Positions 33,990 through 42,411 of a DNA stretch of 64,000 nt are shown here, one piece after another. Below the pieces are notes generated by a model. That model made no database searches, was not told the origin of the DNA, and saw only the letters and a list, made by a program, of their open reading frames with translations. The DNA is from Chloroflexota bacterium. Its GTDB lineage: Bacteria; Chloroflexota; UBA4733. How positions within the stretch are numbered: position 1 is the stretch's first letter; every line of letters starts with the position of its first letter. Location of the stretch: NCBI GenBank assembly GCA_025449435.1, contig JANWJO010000201.1:1-64000 (forward strand), written 5' to 3'. A program made the position numbers and the translations under genes.

Positions 33990-34643
33990 CTAGCGTGTTC
34001 CCACCGCTACGAGGGTACGCGCCCGATGCCAGGTACTAGGTGCGTGAATCAGGCGCCAGGCCCGCCTACTGAGTGCCCGCCCTAGGCGATGTTTGCCAAC
34101 GTATGGGAATAGCCCCGACACCACCACGTGGTGATATCCAGCCATTTGCAACGCACCATGCAAAGAGGTGGCATCAAAGAGGTGCTTGTGGTCAGGGTCC
34201 GCAAACAGTACCGGATCAGGATGATCTCGATTGGGCGTGAGCACCACGAGACGGCCACCTAGCTGAAGCACACGGCGCCATTCCAGAAGTGCCGCACCGG
34301 GTGAAGGGAGATGTTCGATCAGGTGCTGCGCCACGATCGCACCGACGCATGCATCTTGGAATGGCAGTACTGGCGACCCATCCGTCAACAAGGCAGTTCC
34401 ACCGCGATTGGCCGCTATCGAGAGTGCCGCGACATTGGTATCAATACCGACCGGCGCGAGCCCCGCCTGTCGCAACAATGGAAATAACGGGCCAGTGCCA
34501 CACCCAATGTCCAGTACGGTCATACCTGGAAGGCTACGCAACGCCTTGACCGCGATCATGCTTTCGATAAAGCGATCGCGGAAGCGGTCCCGACCCGCGT
34601 AATAGGCTGCGCCGTAGGGATGTTCGCTAGGGATAGATACCAC
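33990..34643 (-). CDS. Class I SAM-dependent methyltransferase
   Basis: 217 residues. The SAM-binding motif I is VLDIGCGTGPLFPLL, with the acidic end of strand beta-2 in VGIDTNVAAL. Motif post-II ACVGAIVAQHLIEHLPSPGAALLEWRRVL and LVVLTPNRDHPDPVLF are typical of UbiE/Coq5-like small-molecule methyltransferases. Substrate unknown. GTG 34643 overlaps the end of the glutamate dehydrogenase gene by 17 bases, so it is translated from the same transcript. The 190 bases after it, before the membrane-anchored gene, hold no gene I can support. Confidence 0.85.
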   Translation of the reverse strand: MVSIPSEHPYGAAYYAGRDRFRDRFIESMIAVKALRSLPGMTVLDIGCGTGPLFPLLRQAGLAPVGIDTNVAALSIAANRGGTALLTDGSPVLPFQDACVGAIVAQHLIEHLPSPGAALLEWRRVLQLGGRLVVLTPNRDHPDPVLFADPDHKHLFDATSLHGALQMAGYHHVVVSGLFPYVGKHRLGRALSRRAWRLIHAPSTWHRARTLVAVGTR

Positions 34644-35895
34644 GCAATACGTAGCCTGCGGCCACCTTGGAAACGGCGTTCATATATGCCGCCGTGCGCA
34701 GATCGACGTGTTGCTCCCCAGCCGTCTTGGTCACACCCTCGAACGCGCGCTCCATAATATCGAACAGCCGGGCGTTAATTTCGCGTTCCGACCAGAAAAA
34801 CGACTGCAAATCCTGCACCCACTCGAAATACGACACCGTGACCCCACCAGCATTTGCCAGAATATCCGGTACGACGACCACGCCGCGCTGCGCAAGTATG
34901 GCATCGGCATCGGGCGTGGTGGGTCCGTTGGCTCCCTCCACCACCAACGCAGCCCGAATACTACTAGCATTGGCCCGCGTAATTTGGTTTTCGATAGCAG
35001 CCGGCACCAACACGTCACACTCACATGTCAGCACCTGTTCGTTGCTGAGTCGCTCCCCACCCTTGAAAGCGATGACTGATCGGTGCTGGCGCACCACCTC
35101 TTGCAACTCGGCAGTGTCGATGCCGTGTTCGTTATACACGCCACCGTCCTGGTCACTCACCGCCACGATACGCGCACCGACGGCTTGGAGTGCTACGGCA
35201 GCGGCACTCCCTACATTGCCAAACCCCTGCACGGCCACGCGGGCACCTTGAAGGGGCAGGTGGACATATTCGCAGGCCTTGCGCGTGATGGCCATGATGC
35301 CGCGCCCGGTAGCTTCTAGCCGTCCTTCCGACCCTCCGATGGCAACTGGCTTGCCAGTGACGCAGGCCGGAACCGAGAATCCCTTCTGCTGGCTGTATGT
35401 GTCCATAAACCAGGCCATGACTTGCGGGTTGGTGTTCATGTCTGGTGCTGGGATGTCGACTTCCGGACCGATAATTGGTGAGATCTCGGTGGTGTACCGG
35501 CGCGTCAAGTTTTCGATCTCGCGTTGCGACATCACTTTCGGATCGCACCGTACCCCACCCTTCGCACCGCCGAAAGGTATGCCGACAACAGCACACTTCC
35601 AGGTCATCCACATAGCCAGGGCGCGTACCTCATCGAGCGTGACCGTCGTGCCGTAGCGAATGCCCCCCTTTGCCGGGCCCCGCACCATGTTGTGCTGCAC
35701 ACGATAGCCGGTAAAGACTTCGACACCGCCGCTGTCCATCTTGACCGGAAAATGCACGATGAGTTCGCGTTTGGGTTGTCGTAGGATCGCAGCAATAGCG
35801 GGGTCCAACCCGAGCCTGGCAGCCACAGCGTTGAATTGATGCACGGCGATGTCATAGGCGTTGAGCGGCTCAGCTGACTCTACGGTCGCAACCAT
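34627..35895 (-). CDS. gdhA: Glutamate dehydrogenase
   Basis: 422 residues, the hexameric bacterial size. It interconverts glutamate with 2-oxoglutarate and ammonia using NAD(P). Glu/Leu/Phe/Val dehydrogenase blocks are clear: VQHNMVRGPAKGGIRY, the catalytic lysine in VVGIPFGGAKGGVRCDP, DIPAPDMNT, and the Rossmann motif VAVQGFGNVGSAAAVAL. ENQITRANASSIRAALVVEGANGPTTPDAD completes the family. Cofactor preference is not obvious. ATG 35895 has AAAGGATG upstream. It is divergent from the large histidine kinase across 228 bases with no gene in between. Confidence 0.96.
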   Translation of the reverse strand: MVATVESAEPLNAYDIAVHQFNAVAARLGLDPAIAAILRQPKRELIVHFPVKMDSGGVEVFTGYRVQHNMVRGPAKGGIRYGTTVTLDEVRALAMWMTWKCAVVGIPFGGAKGGVRCDPKVMSQREIENLTRRYTTEISPIIGPEVDIPAPDMNTNPQVMAWFMDTYSQQKGFSVPACVTGKPVAIGGSEGRLEATGRGIMAITRKACEYVHLPLQGARVAVQGFGNVGSAAAVALQAVGARIVAVSDQDGGVYNEHGIDTAELQEVVRQHRSVIAFKGGERLSNEQVLTCECDVLVPAAIENQITRANASSIRAALVVEGANGPTTPDADAILAQRGVVVVPDILANAGGVTVSYFEWVQDLQSFFWSEREINARLFDIMERAFEGVTKTAGEQHVDLRTAAYMNAVSKVAAGYVLRGIYP

Positions 35896-36123
35896 GTGGA
35901 TGACATCCTTTGTGGCTCTTCGGTGAGGTGAGTGTGCCGGACTGTTGCGCCATGTGCATCATTGAACATAGCGACACCTCTGCTACCATGCTACCGGAAC
36001 GGTGATTACCGCCGCGTTTCGCTCTTGTGTCAGCGTGGTAAAGCCAGCGCCAGTGGCCAAGCTGACACCGCGCTCGTATAAGACGCTGCGGCGAACTTGT
36101 GGTCAACGAGAGGATTGCCGGCT

Positions 36124-38949
36124 ATGACGGGCGACACCTCTCGCCAGGAAGTTGGAACCTCCAGCCACCTGGCCACCACTACGAACGGCGTCACTGATGG
36201 TGAACGCTGGTTGCAAGAACTGGCCGCACTACGGCGAGTCCTGTCGGCGCTCGTGGCGTCCAGAAACCCCGATGAGATCCTGCACATCATTCTGCACATT
36301 GTGGTAGACACGCTCGGCTTTGACTTCGCCACGATCGCGTTCGTGGATGTTGCACACGGCATCATCCGTGGCAAGTTGGGCACCAACCAGGATGCCGATG
36401 CCATTCAAGCCATCGCCGAGCGACTCGATGGCGACGGCCCTCGCGCCTCGGTCTTGACGACCGGGCACCTCCTCCAGATTGAAGGATGGGATTCGCGCGC
36501 TGAACGCCGGACATTGGAGATCTACGGACACCACAGTTACGCGACGATTTACGGACCGATCACCGTGTTTGGTGAGCGCATCGGCGTGCTAGATGCCTCC
36601 CGCCAGCGCTCGACCCGTGCACCGATCTCCGACCACGATCGTGCGCTCTTTGCCTTATTGCTCGACAACGCCGGCCTCGCGCTGCAAAATGCCCGCGTCC
36701 TGGACAGTGAACGCACCAAGACGCAACGCCTATGGGCGGTAAATGAGATTACGCGCCGCACCACATCGGTGCTTCGACTTGATGATTTACTCCAGCAGGC
36801 AGCGACGCTCCTACGCGAGGCATTTAACTATCAGCACGTCAGCATTCTGTTGCCGGAGGGCGATGGCGCGCACATCTTGCAACGGGTGGCTTTCAGTTCG
36901 TTGACGCTTAAGTCGGTGCCCGAGCTGCGCCTTCCGCAAGGCACCGGCATGACGGGCTGGACCTTTATCACCGGCCAGGCGCAATTGGCCTCGGACACCC
37001 GCCTTGATCGACACTTCGTCCAAACGCCTGGCCTGCTCACGCTCTCCGAACTGGACGTGCCGTTACGCGTCGGTGGTGAAACCATCGGCGTGGTGAGCAT
37101 CGAAAGCGATGCGCCCGGCGGTCTGGAAGAAGACGACGTCCCCTTCCTGCAAACGCTGGCTGACCAGATCGCCATCGCCATCCACAACTCACGGCAATAT
37201 GAGGCGGTCAACCGGCAGCGGGAGCAACTCGGCGCTATAAACGCTGTTTCTCGCCAGATCAGCAGCGTGATGACCACCAAGGAATTGCTACCCTTCGTCG
37301 TCCAGCTCCTGTGGAACACGTTTCATACCTACAGCGTCTCGTTGTTCCAGGCAACCGACGATGGGCTGCTGCAGCTCGCAGCCGCGTTGGGGGGCGAACC
37401 GGGGCCCATGCCAGTGGGCTCGACGCTGCGCGTTGGCGTCGATGGCATCGTAGGTTGGGTCGCTGCGACAGGAAAACCGTTGCTGAGTGACGACGTGCGG
37501 CTAGACGCGCACTACCTTGCCTATCCAGGTTTGCCCGAGACACGAGCTGAGGTGGCGGTGCCCATTCTCTCCGGCAAGCGCGTTGTTGGTGTGCTCGACA
37601 TGCAAAGCGACAAGGTGAACGCTTTCGACCTTCTTGATCAGACAACGCTGCAAACCCTCGCTGATCAGGTGGGCATTGCGCTAGAAAACGCGCGCCTGTA
37701 TGAGGGCCTGCAGCGCCGCACCGCGCAGGTGATGGGCTTGCACGAGGCCGGGCGCGCCATTGCGGCCAGCTTGGAATTGAACGAGATCCTGCAAGCGATC
37801 ATCGTTGAGGTCTCCGGCCGGCTCGGCTTTGACCGCTGCGCGGTCGCGCTACGCTCCGGTAGCGATGCCCTGTTCCATGGTGCGCTCGCCAGTGATGCTG
37901 ATGGCAAAGTGACTGCTTGGGACATCCCGACTACGTCGGTGCCGGTACTCGGCGAAGACCTGGCCGAAAGTGTTCGCCGAGCATGGGTGGTGCACGTACG
38001 CGCGCCAGGAGGCGAGGTAGACGCCACGACGCACCTCATGGAAGACACCTGCACCATGGCCATGCCATTGCGGGTACGTGGCACGCTCATCGGCGCCTTG
38101 GTAGTCGACAACCTCGTGACCAGCCGGCATATCGACGCGGAGCACAGCGAAACGCTGGAGGCTTTTGTCAACCAAGCGGCGATTGCCATCGACCACGCCC
38201 GCCTCTACCAGGAGGTGATCAGCCGGGCGCACGCGCTGGAGGTCGCCAATCAACAGCTCTCGGAGCTGGACCGCATGAAGTCCCATTTCATCTCTATGGT
38301 CTCCCACGAGTTGCGGACCCCACTTGGCCTCATCAAGGGATACGTGGGCACGCTCCTGCGCGACGACGTGTCGCTCACGCCCGAAAGTCAGCGAGAGTTT
38401 TTGAAAATCATCGAAGAAGAGAGTGACACGCTGACCGACCTGGTTGGGAACCTGCTCGATGCGTCTCGACTGGAAGCAGGTACGCTCGCCATGGAGCTTC
38501 ATCCGACACGGCTCGCTCCTACTATCCGCAAGGCCGTCGCCGACGCCGAGAAACGGGCACCCGACTACATGTTCCATCTGAACATCGCCTCTGAGCTCCC
38601 GCTTGTGCAGTCAGATGCTCGCCGCATCCAGCAGGTCATTCGGAACCTGCTGGACAATGCCGTCAAGTATTCGCCGGTGAACAAGAACATCGAACTGGCC
38701 GCCTACGAAGAGTTGGGCAGTTTGGTGATCACGGTGACCGACCACGGCGAGGGCATCGATAGCAATGACCTTTCCAGGATTTTCGACAGGTTTTACCGTG
38801 TGGACCAGACAGATAGCCGGCTGGGTGGTGGGTCTGGCCTCGGGTTGACCATCGCTCGGGGCATCGTGGAGGGGCACGGCGGTACGTTGACGGTTGACAG
38901 CGTGAAGGGTGCCGGATCGACGTTTCGCGTGTCGATACCGGTCGGCTAA
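36124..38949 (+). CDS. Soluble multi-GAF sensor histidine kinase
   Basis: 941 residues. Four successive GAF domains fill residues about 25-190, 205-365, 375-535 and 540-700; each ends in the same helix pattern (LQNARVL, IHNSRQY, LENARLY, IDHARLY). HisKA follows with the phospho-histidine in FISMVSHELRTPLGLIKGY, then HATPase_c with NLLDNAVKYSP, VTDHGEGID and GGGSGLGLTIARGIVEGHGG. No membrane segment is visible, so it senses small molecules or partner proteins in the cytoplasm. ATG 36124 follows GAGAGGA; the frame extends nine codons further without need. It has no classical response regulator; a small receiver-like protein is encoded 130 bases downstream. Confidence 0.93.
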   Translation: MTGDTSRQEVGTSSHLATTTNGVTDGERWLQELAALRRVLSALVASRNPDEILHIILHIVVDTLGFDFATIAFVDVAHGIIRGKLGTNQDADAIQAIAERLDGDGPRASVLTTGHLLQIEGWDSRAERRTLEIYGHHSYATIYGPITVFGERIGVLDASRQRSTRAPISDHDRALFALLLDNAGLALQNARVLDSERTKTQRLWAVNEITRRTTSVLRLDDLLQQAATLLREAFNYQHVSILLPEGDGAHILQRVAFSSLTLKSVPELRLPQGTGMTGWTFITGQAQLASDTRLDRHFVQTPGLLTLSELDVPLRVGGETIGVVSIESDAPGGLEEDDVPFLQTLADQIAIAIHNSRQYEAVNRQREQLGAINAVSRQISSVMTTKELLPFVVQLLWNTFHTYSVSLFQATDDGLLQLAAALGGEPGPMPVGSTLRVGVDGIVGWVAATGKPLLSDDVRLDAHYLAYPGLPETRAEVAVPILSGKRVVGVLDMQSDKVNAFDLLDQTTLQTLADQVGIALENARLYEGLQRRTAQVMGLHEAGRAIAASLELNEILQAIIVEVSGRLGFDRCAVALRSGSDALFHGALASDADGKVTAWDIPTTSVPVLGEDLAESVRRAWVVHVRAPGGEVDATTHLMEDTCTMAMPLRVRGTLIGALVVDNLVTSRHIDAEHSETLEAFVNQAAIAIDHARLYQEVISRAHALEVANQQLSELDRMKSHFISMVSHELRTPLGLIKGYVGTLLRDDVSLTPESQREFLKIIEEESDTLTDLVGNLLDASRLEAGTLAMELHPTRLAPTIRKAVADAEKRAPDYMFHLNIASELPLVQSDARRIQQVIRNLLDNAVKYSPVNKNIELAAYEELGSLVITVTDHGEGIDSNDLSRIFDRFYRVDQTDSRLGGGSGLGLTIARGIVEGHGGTLTVDSVKGAGSTFRVSIPVG

Positions 38950-39079
38950 ACTGAATGAAGACTCACCGCTGAAATGCAACTGCTATGGTGGCGGCAATCA
39001 CGGAGACATTCACGCATACTTGGACGGTGTAGCGTTCAAGGCGTAGCCGATCTGGCGATGCTACGGTAGGTACACAGTC

Positions 39080-39469
39080 ATGCGAGGAGCCATGGGTCTA
39101 CTGCCAGGGTCACGGCGGGTGCTCCTCGCCGATTCATCTGCCCGGATGCGCCGGGTTCTGCGCCTTAATTTCGAGACCCTTGGCATTGAAGTTTTTGAGA
39201 CCACTCCGGATCAGTTACGAGACCCAGCGATCCCTGTGCCCATCAACGGACTCGTGATCAATCTTGATGGATGCAGCGAGCAATTGTGCCAGAGTATTCA
39301 CTGGCAGCGCCACCGGAACGGGTCACTCATCGTCGCTGCGTACTCTGTCTGGCCCATGCGTGAGCGATTCCGGCAGCTGTGCTTGCACACGTTCCAGGAA
39401 GCCCCGCTGGATGTCCCCGCGTTCACGGCTACCGTCAATGAGTTGTTCGTTCGCCAGGTCGCGGTGTAA
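39080..39469 (+). CDS. Small stand-alone pseudo-receiver protein
   Basis: 129 residues. The N-terminal RRVLLADSSARMRRVLRLNFETLG resembles the first strand and helix of a response-regulator receiver, and PAIPVPINGLVINLDGCSEQL could be the phosphoacceptor strand. The later part (SLIVAAYSVWPMRERF, then TFQEAPLDVPAFTATVNELF) keeps the receiver rhythm, but the conserved KP lysine is missing. I infer a degenerate receiver without an output domain. It follows the four-GAF kinase by 130 bases on the same strand and may be its partner. ATG 39080 or ATG 39092 (GAGGAG just before it) could be the start. Homology is weak, so the call is tentative. Confidence 0.65.
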   Translation: MRGAMGLLPGSRRVLLADSSARMRRVLRLNFETLGIEVFETTPDQLRDPAIPVPINGLVINLDGCSEQLCQSIHWQRHRNGSLIVAAYSVWPMRERFRQLCLHTFQEAPLDVPAFTATVNELFVRQVAV

Positions 39470-39505
39470 CATCGACGGTGCTGGACGTACCACGCATAGT
39501 CGGAG

Positions 39506-40303
39506 ATGACCTTGAATAACCCACTCGGCTTGATGAATCGACCATACGGCAAGTTTTCCCTTGAGGAAGCGCTGTCTGGAATCGCCGGCGCAGGCTTCAA
39601 ACACATGTGCCTGCTGGTGCACCAACAGCAATATCGGATAAGCCCGGATACCAGCCTTGAGGAAGCCCGCAAGACGCTTCAAACCATTAACAGTCACGGC
39701 ATCGAACTCACGATGCTGCCTTCGAGTCTCCCCCTCAAAGAGGGCGTGGCTGTGGCAGAAGCCGCTGGGAAGCGTCTCATCGACCTCGCAGCCGGCCTGG
39801 GCGTGCACTACCTCTTGGAGATGGGCGTTCACCAGCCCGAGCTGTATGAGTCGTACATCGACCTCATGCGCACACTGGCACCCTATGCACACGAGCGGGG
39901 AATTGTCATCTCGGTGAAGCCACATGGCGGCGCCACCACGACCGGTGAAGATTGCTTGCGCGTGCTGCGTGCAGTCAATCACGCTGCGTATAGGCTGTGT
40001 TTCGACCCAGGCAATCTGCTGTACTACTCCAACGAAGACCCGTTGCTCCACCTGAAGGAACTGGCGCCATACACGGTGGCGATGTGCATCAAGGACGAAA
40101 CCGGCGGCTTGCGTGGCAATGTCGACGTGACACCTGGCGATGGCGACGTCAACTTTCGGGGCGTGTTCACGGCGTTGCGCGACGCTGGATTCCAAGGGCC
40201 GTGTATCGTCGAGACCCTGGCTAGCCGCCCCACGGCGGCCGAAGTTAACGTCGAGGCCAGGCGTGCCCACAGTTATCTGACGACCTTACTAGAGTCGCTC
40301 TAG
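39506..40303 (+). CDS. Sugar phosphate isomerase/epimerase (TIM-barrel)
   Basis: 265 residues. AP-endonuclease-2-like barrel: FSLEEALSGIAGAGFKHM at the N-terminus, SVKPHGGATTTGEDCLRVL where the first metal Glu usually lies, YRLCFDPGNLLYY with the second metal ligand Asp, VAMCIKDETGG (the usual HIKD histidine is Cys here) and FQGPCIVETLA with the last Glu. The first expected Glu is Lys and the His is Cys, so the metal site looks altered compared with the isomerase at the window start. Isomerase or endonuclease activity is therefore uncertain. ATG 39506 or TTG 39512 could start it. It is convergent with pepT across a strong hairpin. Confidence 0.85.
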   Translation: MTLNNPLGLMNRPYGKFSLEEALSGIAGAGFKHMCLLVHQQQYRISPDTSLEEARKTLQTINSHGIELTMLPSSLPLKEGVAVAEAAGKRLIDLAAGLGVHYLLEMGVHQPELYESYIDLMRTLAPYAHERGIVISVKPHGGATTTGEDCLRVLRAVNHAAYRLCFDPGNLLYYSNEDPLLHLKELAPYTVAMCIKDETGGLRGNVDVTPGDGDVNFRGVFTALRDAGFQGPCIVETLASRPTAAEVNVEARRAHSYLTTLLESL

Positions 40304-40328
40304 CCTGGCCGTACCGGCAAACGTTCCA

Positions 40329-41612
40329 TCAGGAGCCGGGTAACGGCTCCTGACTCCACATGGTGGCGAGTTCGACGACAAGTTGAGCCGCCAGTGCTAT
40401 GTCCTGCGCGGCCACCCACTCCCGCCGGGACTGCGGCATATGCCAACCGGCAAACAGGTTGGGGGCGGGCAGGCCCATTGCTGTTAGGCGGGCTCCATCG
40501 GTGCCGCCTCGAATGGCCGTGCGAACCGGCGTGAGCCCAATGCTGCGTGCCGCTTCTTCGGCTATCTCGGTCACGCGCGGATGGTACTTGAGGACGTCGA
40601 GCATGTTGCGGTAGCTCTCAGTGACCCTAAACTCGACGCGTGCGCCGGGGTGTCGCCTGACCGCCTCCTCCGCCAGCCTTTCGATGAGCGCTTCCTTTAC
40701 GGCCAGTTGGTCCGTTGCAAAGTCGCGAACGATCATGTGCACCGTCGCAAGTTCCGCCGCTCCCTCGATGCGTGTGGGATGCACGTACCCTTGGCGTAGT
40801 TCTGTCGTTTCCGGGGACAGGCTCGTCGGCGGCAGCGACGACACGAACTCGGATGCCACCTTAACGGCATTGACAAGCTTGTCCTTGGCATAACCTGGGT
40901 GTGCACTTCGTCCGTGAAACGTGACGGTCATGCTGTCAGCCGAAAACGTCTCATTCTCGATCTCGCCGGCCGAACCTGCATCCAGGGTATAGGCAACATG
41001 CGCCCCGAGCCCGGACAGGTTGAGGAGTTCGACGCCACGCCCAATTTCCTCATCGGGGTTGAACACAAACCTCACATTGCCGTGGCGGACCTCCGGATGG
41101 TGTTGCAAATAAGCTGCTGTAGCCATGATGGCAGCGACACCTGCCTTGTCGTCGGCGCCGAGCAAGGTTGTGCCGTCGCTCGTGATGAGGTCATGGCCAA
41201 TATATCGCTGGAGCGAAGAATCGACAGCAGGCGAAAGCTGCTGGGTCGGGTCCGCAGGTAGCGAGATTGTGCCTCCGTCGTAGTTCTTCCAGATGACCGG
41301 CACAACGTTCTTGCCAGGCGCGTCGATAGAGGTGTCGACGTGGGCGAAGAAGGCGACGGTTGGGTGTTCACCCTCGCAGTTTGCCGGGAGCGACGCTGTG
41401 ACGTAGCCGTGCTGGTCGATAGTCGCGTCACGATACCCTAGGTTCGCGAGCTCTTCATGGAGCAGACGCAGCAATTCCCATTGTCCGGGTGTACTAGGTG
41501 TCGCACTTGACCGCGCGTCTGAGGTCGTTTCGATGCGCACGTAGCGTAGAAAGGCGTCAATGGCGCTCGCGCGCAATTCTGCGAGTTGGGTCACGCCGTC
41601 TTGTTCCACCAT
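40329..41612 (-). CDS. pepT: Peptidase T (tripeptide aminopeptidase)
   Basis: 427-residue M20 metallopeptidase that cleaves the N-terminal residue from tripeptides in the cytoplasm. Zinc-site motifs: FFAHVDTSIDAPG with the first His, LLGADDKAGVA with the bridging Asp, NPDEEIGRG with the catalytic and metal Glu, TLDAGSAGEIENETF, and FAGWHMPQSRREW with the last His. HGRSAHPGYAKDKLVNAV is the dimerisation-domain signature. I chose ATG 41612 because GGAGGGG lies seven bases upstream; the frame could extend nine codons. The stop codon lies inside a 9-bp hairpin. No transporter is adjacent. Confidence 0.95.
   Translation of the reverse strand: MVEQDGVTQLAELRASAIDAFLRYVRIETTSDARSSATPSTPGQWELLRLLHEELANLGYRDATIDQHGYVTASLPANCEGEHPTVAFFAHVDTSIDAPGKNVVPVIWKNYDGGTISLPADPTQQLSPAVDSSLQRYIGHDLITSDGTTLLGADDKAGVAAIMATAAYLQHHPEVRHGNVRFVFNPDEEIGRGVELLNLSGLGAHVAYTLDAGSAGEIENETFSADSMTVTFHGRSAHPGYAKDKLVNAVKVASEFVSSLPPTSLSPETTELRQGYVHPTRIEGAAELATVHMIVRDFATDQLAVKEALIERLAEEAVRRHPGARVEFRVTESYRNMLDVLKYHPRVTEIAEEAARSIGLTPVRTAIRGGTDGARLTAMGLPAPNLFAGWHMPQSRREWVAAQDIALAAQLVVELATMWSQEPLPGS
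40330..40352. terminator. 9-bp hairpin overlapping the pepT stop codon
   Basis: CAGGAGCCG (40330-40338) and CGGCTCCTG (40344-40352) pair perfectly around GGTAA. It overlaps the final codons and stop of pepT and lies 26 bases after the convergent isomerase stop, so it could end both transcripts. No U tract. Confidence 0.55.
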
Positions 41613-41674
41613 AATCGGCCCCTCCACGGCCGCGCACATCGTAGCCTATGGGTTTCGGGCCTTTAACGGTGCGG

Positions 41675-42058
41675 TCAGCCAGGCTTCTGGGAGCGAAACA
41701 ACTCAGCTACCTCAGTCCACGGTAAACGAACGTGCCCTCGCTGGTCGAGTCGCTCCGCGCCTTCCCAGGTTGACTCGTAGCGCCAGGACCCGGACACGGA
41801 AATAGGCAGCCCGAGTTCGCGAACAAGTGGGTCAAGCTGCTGCTCGCAGGCTGGTGCGTGCTGGTCAAATAGGTCGCGCAGGGCAAAGCTGATCCGGTGG
41901 GATTGACTACTTACCAGGACTCGTTGGGCGCCACTCACCCAGTCCACGGTGACCACTTCGCTTCGCTCCTCCCAGCCGTAGCTCGCCCGGAGAGATAAGT
42001 TGCGTGGATCACGCAGTAAGATGGTTCGGGCCTCATCACTGGTAGCGCCGGTCACCAT
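41675..42058 (-). CDS. Small soluble protein of unknown function
   Basis: 127 residues, not recognised. Charged throughout with no membrane segment. The N-terminal part (ILLRDPRNLSLRASYGWEERSEVVTVDW) looks beta-rich; the C-terminal part has SVSGSWRYESTWEGAERL and ends in HVRLPWTEVAELFRSQ. It is supported as real by an excellent ribosome binding site (AAGGAGG five bases before ATG 42058) and by the absence of a better frame. It precedes pepT on the same strand with a 62-base gap and is probably co-transcribed. An 18-base dyad lies 25 bases upstream of the start. Confidence 0.7.
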   Translation of the reverse strand: MVTGATSDEARTILLRDPRNLSLRASYGWEERSEVVTVDWVSGAQRVLVSSQSHRISFALRDLFDQHAPACEQQLDPLVRELGLPISVSGSWRYESTWEGAERLDQRGHVRLPWTEVAELFRSQKPG

Positions 42059-42082
42059 GCTGCCTCCTTCTCAGCGAGCACT

Positions 42083-42100
42083 TGTCCTAGGAGTAGGACA
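42083..42100. promoter_or_regulatory. 18-base dyad TGTCCTA-N4-TAGGACA, possible operator
   Basis: TGTCCTA (42083-42089) and TAGGACA (42094-42100) are perfect inverted arms around four bases. The site lies just upstream of the 127-residue unknown and 97 bases before the divergent small membrane ORF, so it could control either or both. Confidence 0.45.
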
Positions 42101-42196
42101 CCAGGTAGTGGCCAATGTGGTTGATTGGCACCCAGACCTCTGTTCCGTACGCTACGGGCATAATCCCTGGCCGGTGCAGCGTACACGGAGGTCCGC

Positions 42197-42385
42197 GTGA
42201 GGCAGGTTCCACACATCGGCGATGAGGTACTGCGCGATCGATCTGGCGGCTACGCGTTCCGATTGGTCTTGCACGCAAGTTCCATCGGCTTGCCCATCGG
42301 CTTCTTCGTGTGGCTGTGGTACAACCACTCCCGCGATGTCGTCGGCGTCGTGCTTCAAGCCATGATGAAGCTGGGCGGATCGTAG
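42197..42385 (+). CDS. Small membrane protein, 62 residues
   Basis: Begins at GTG 42197 with a near-perfect ribosome binding site (GGAGGT, 42187-42192) four bases before it. A single hydrophobic segment (LVLHASSIGLPIGFFVWLWY) is followed by a short tail (NHSRDVVGVVLQAMMKLGGS). No family recognised. The antisense frame in the same place is polar and lacks a ribosome binding site, so I prefer the plus strand. It converges on the fourth dehydrogenase gene; a six-base stem (GGCGCG/CGCGCC, 42392-42427) lies between them. Confidence 0.5.
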   Translation: MRQVPHIGDEVLRDRSGGYAFRLVLHASSIGLPIGFFVWLWYNHSRDVVGVVLQAMMKLGGS

Positions 42386-42411
42386 GGTCAAGGCGCGAGT
42401 GCAGTCGGCCT

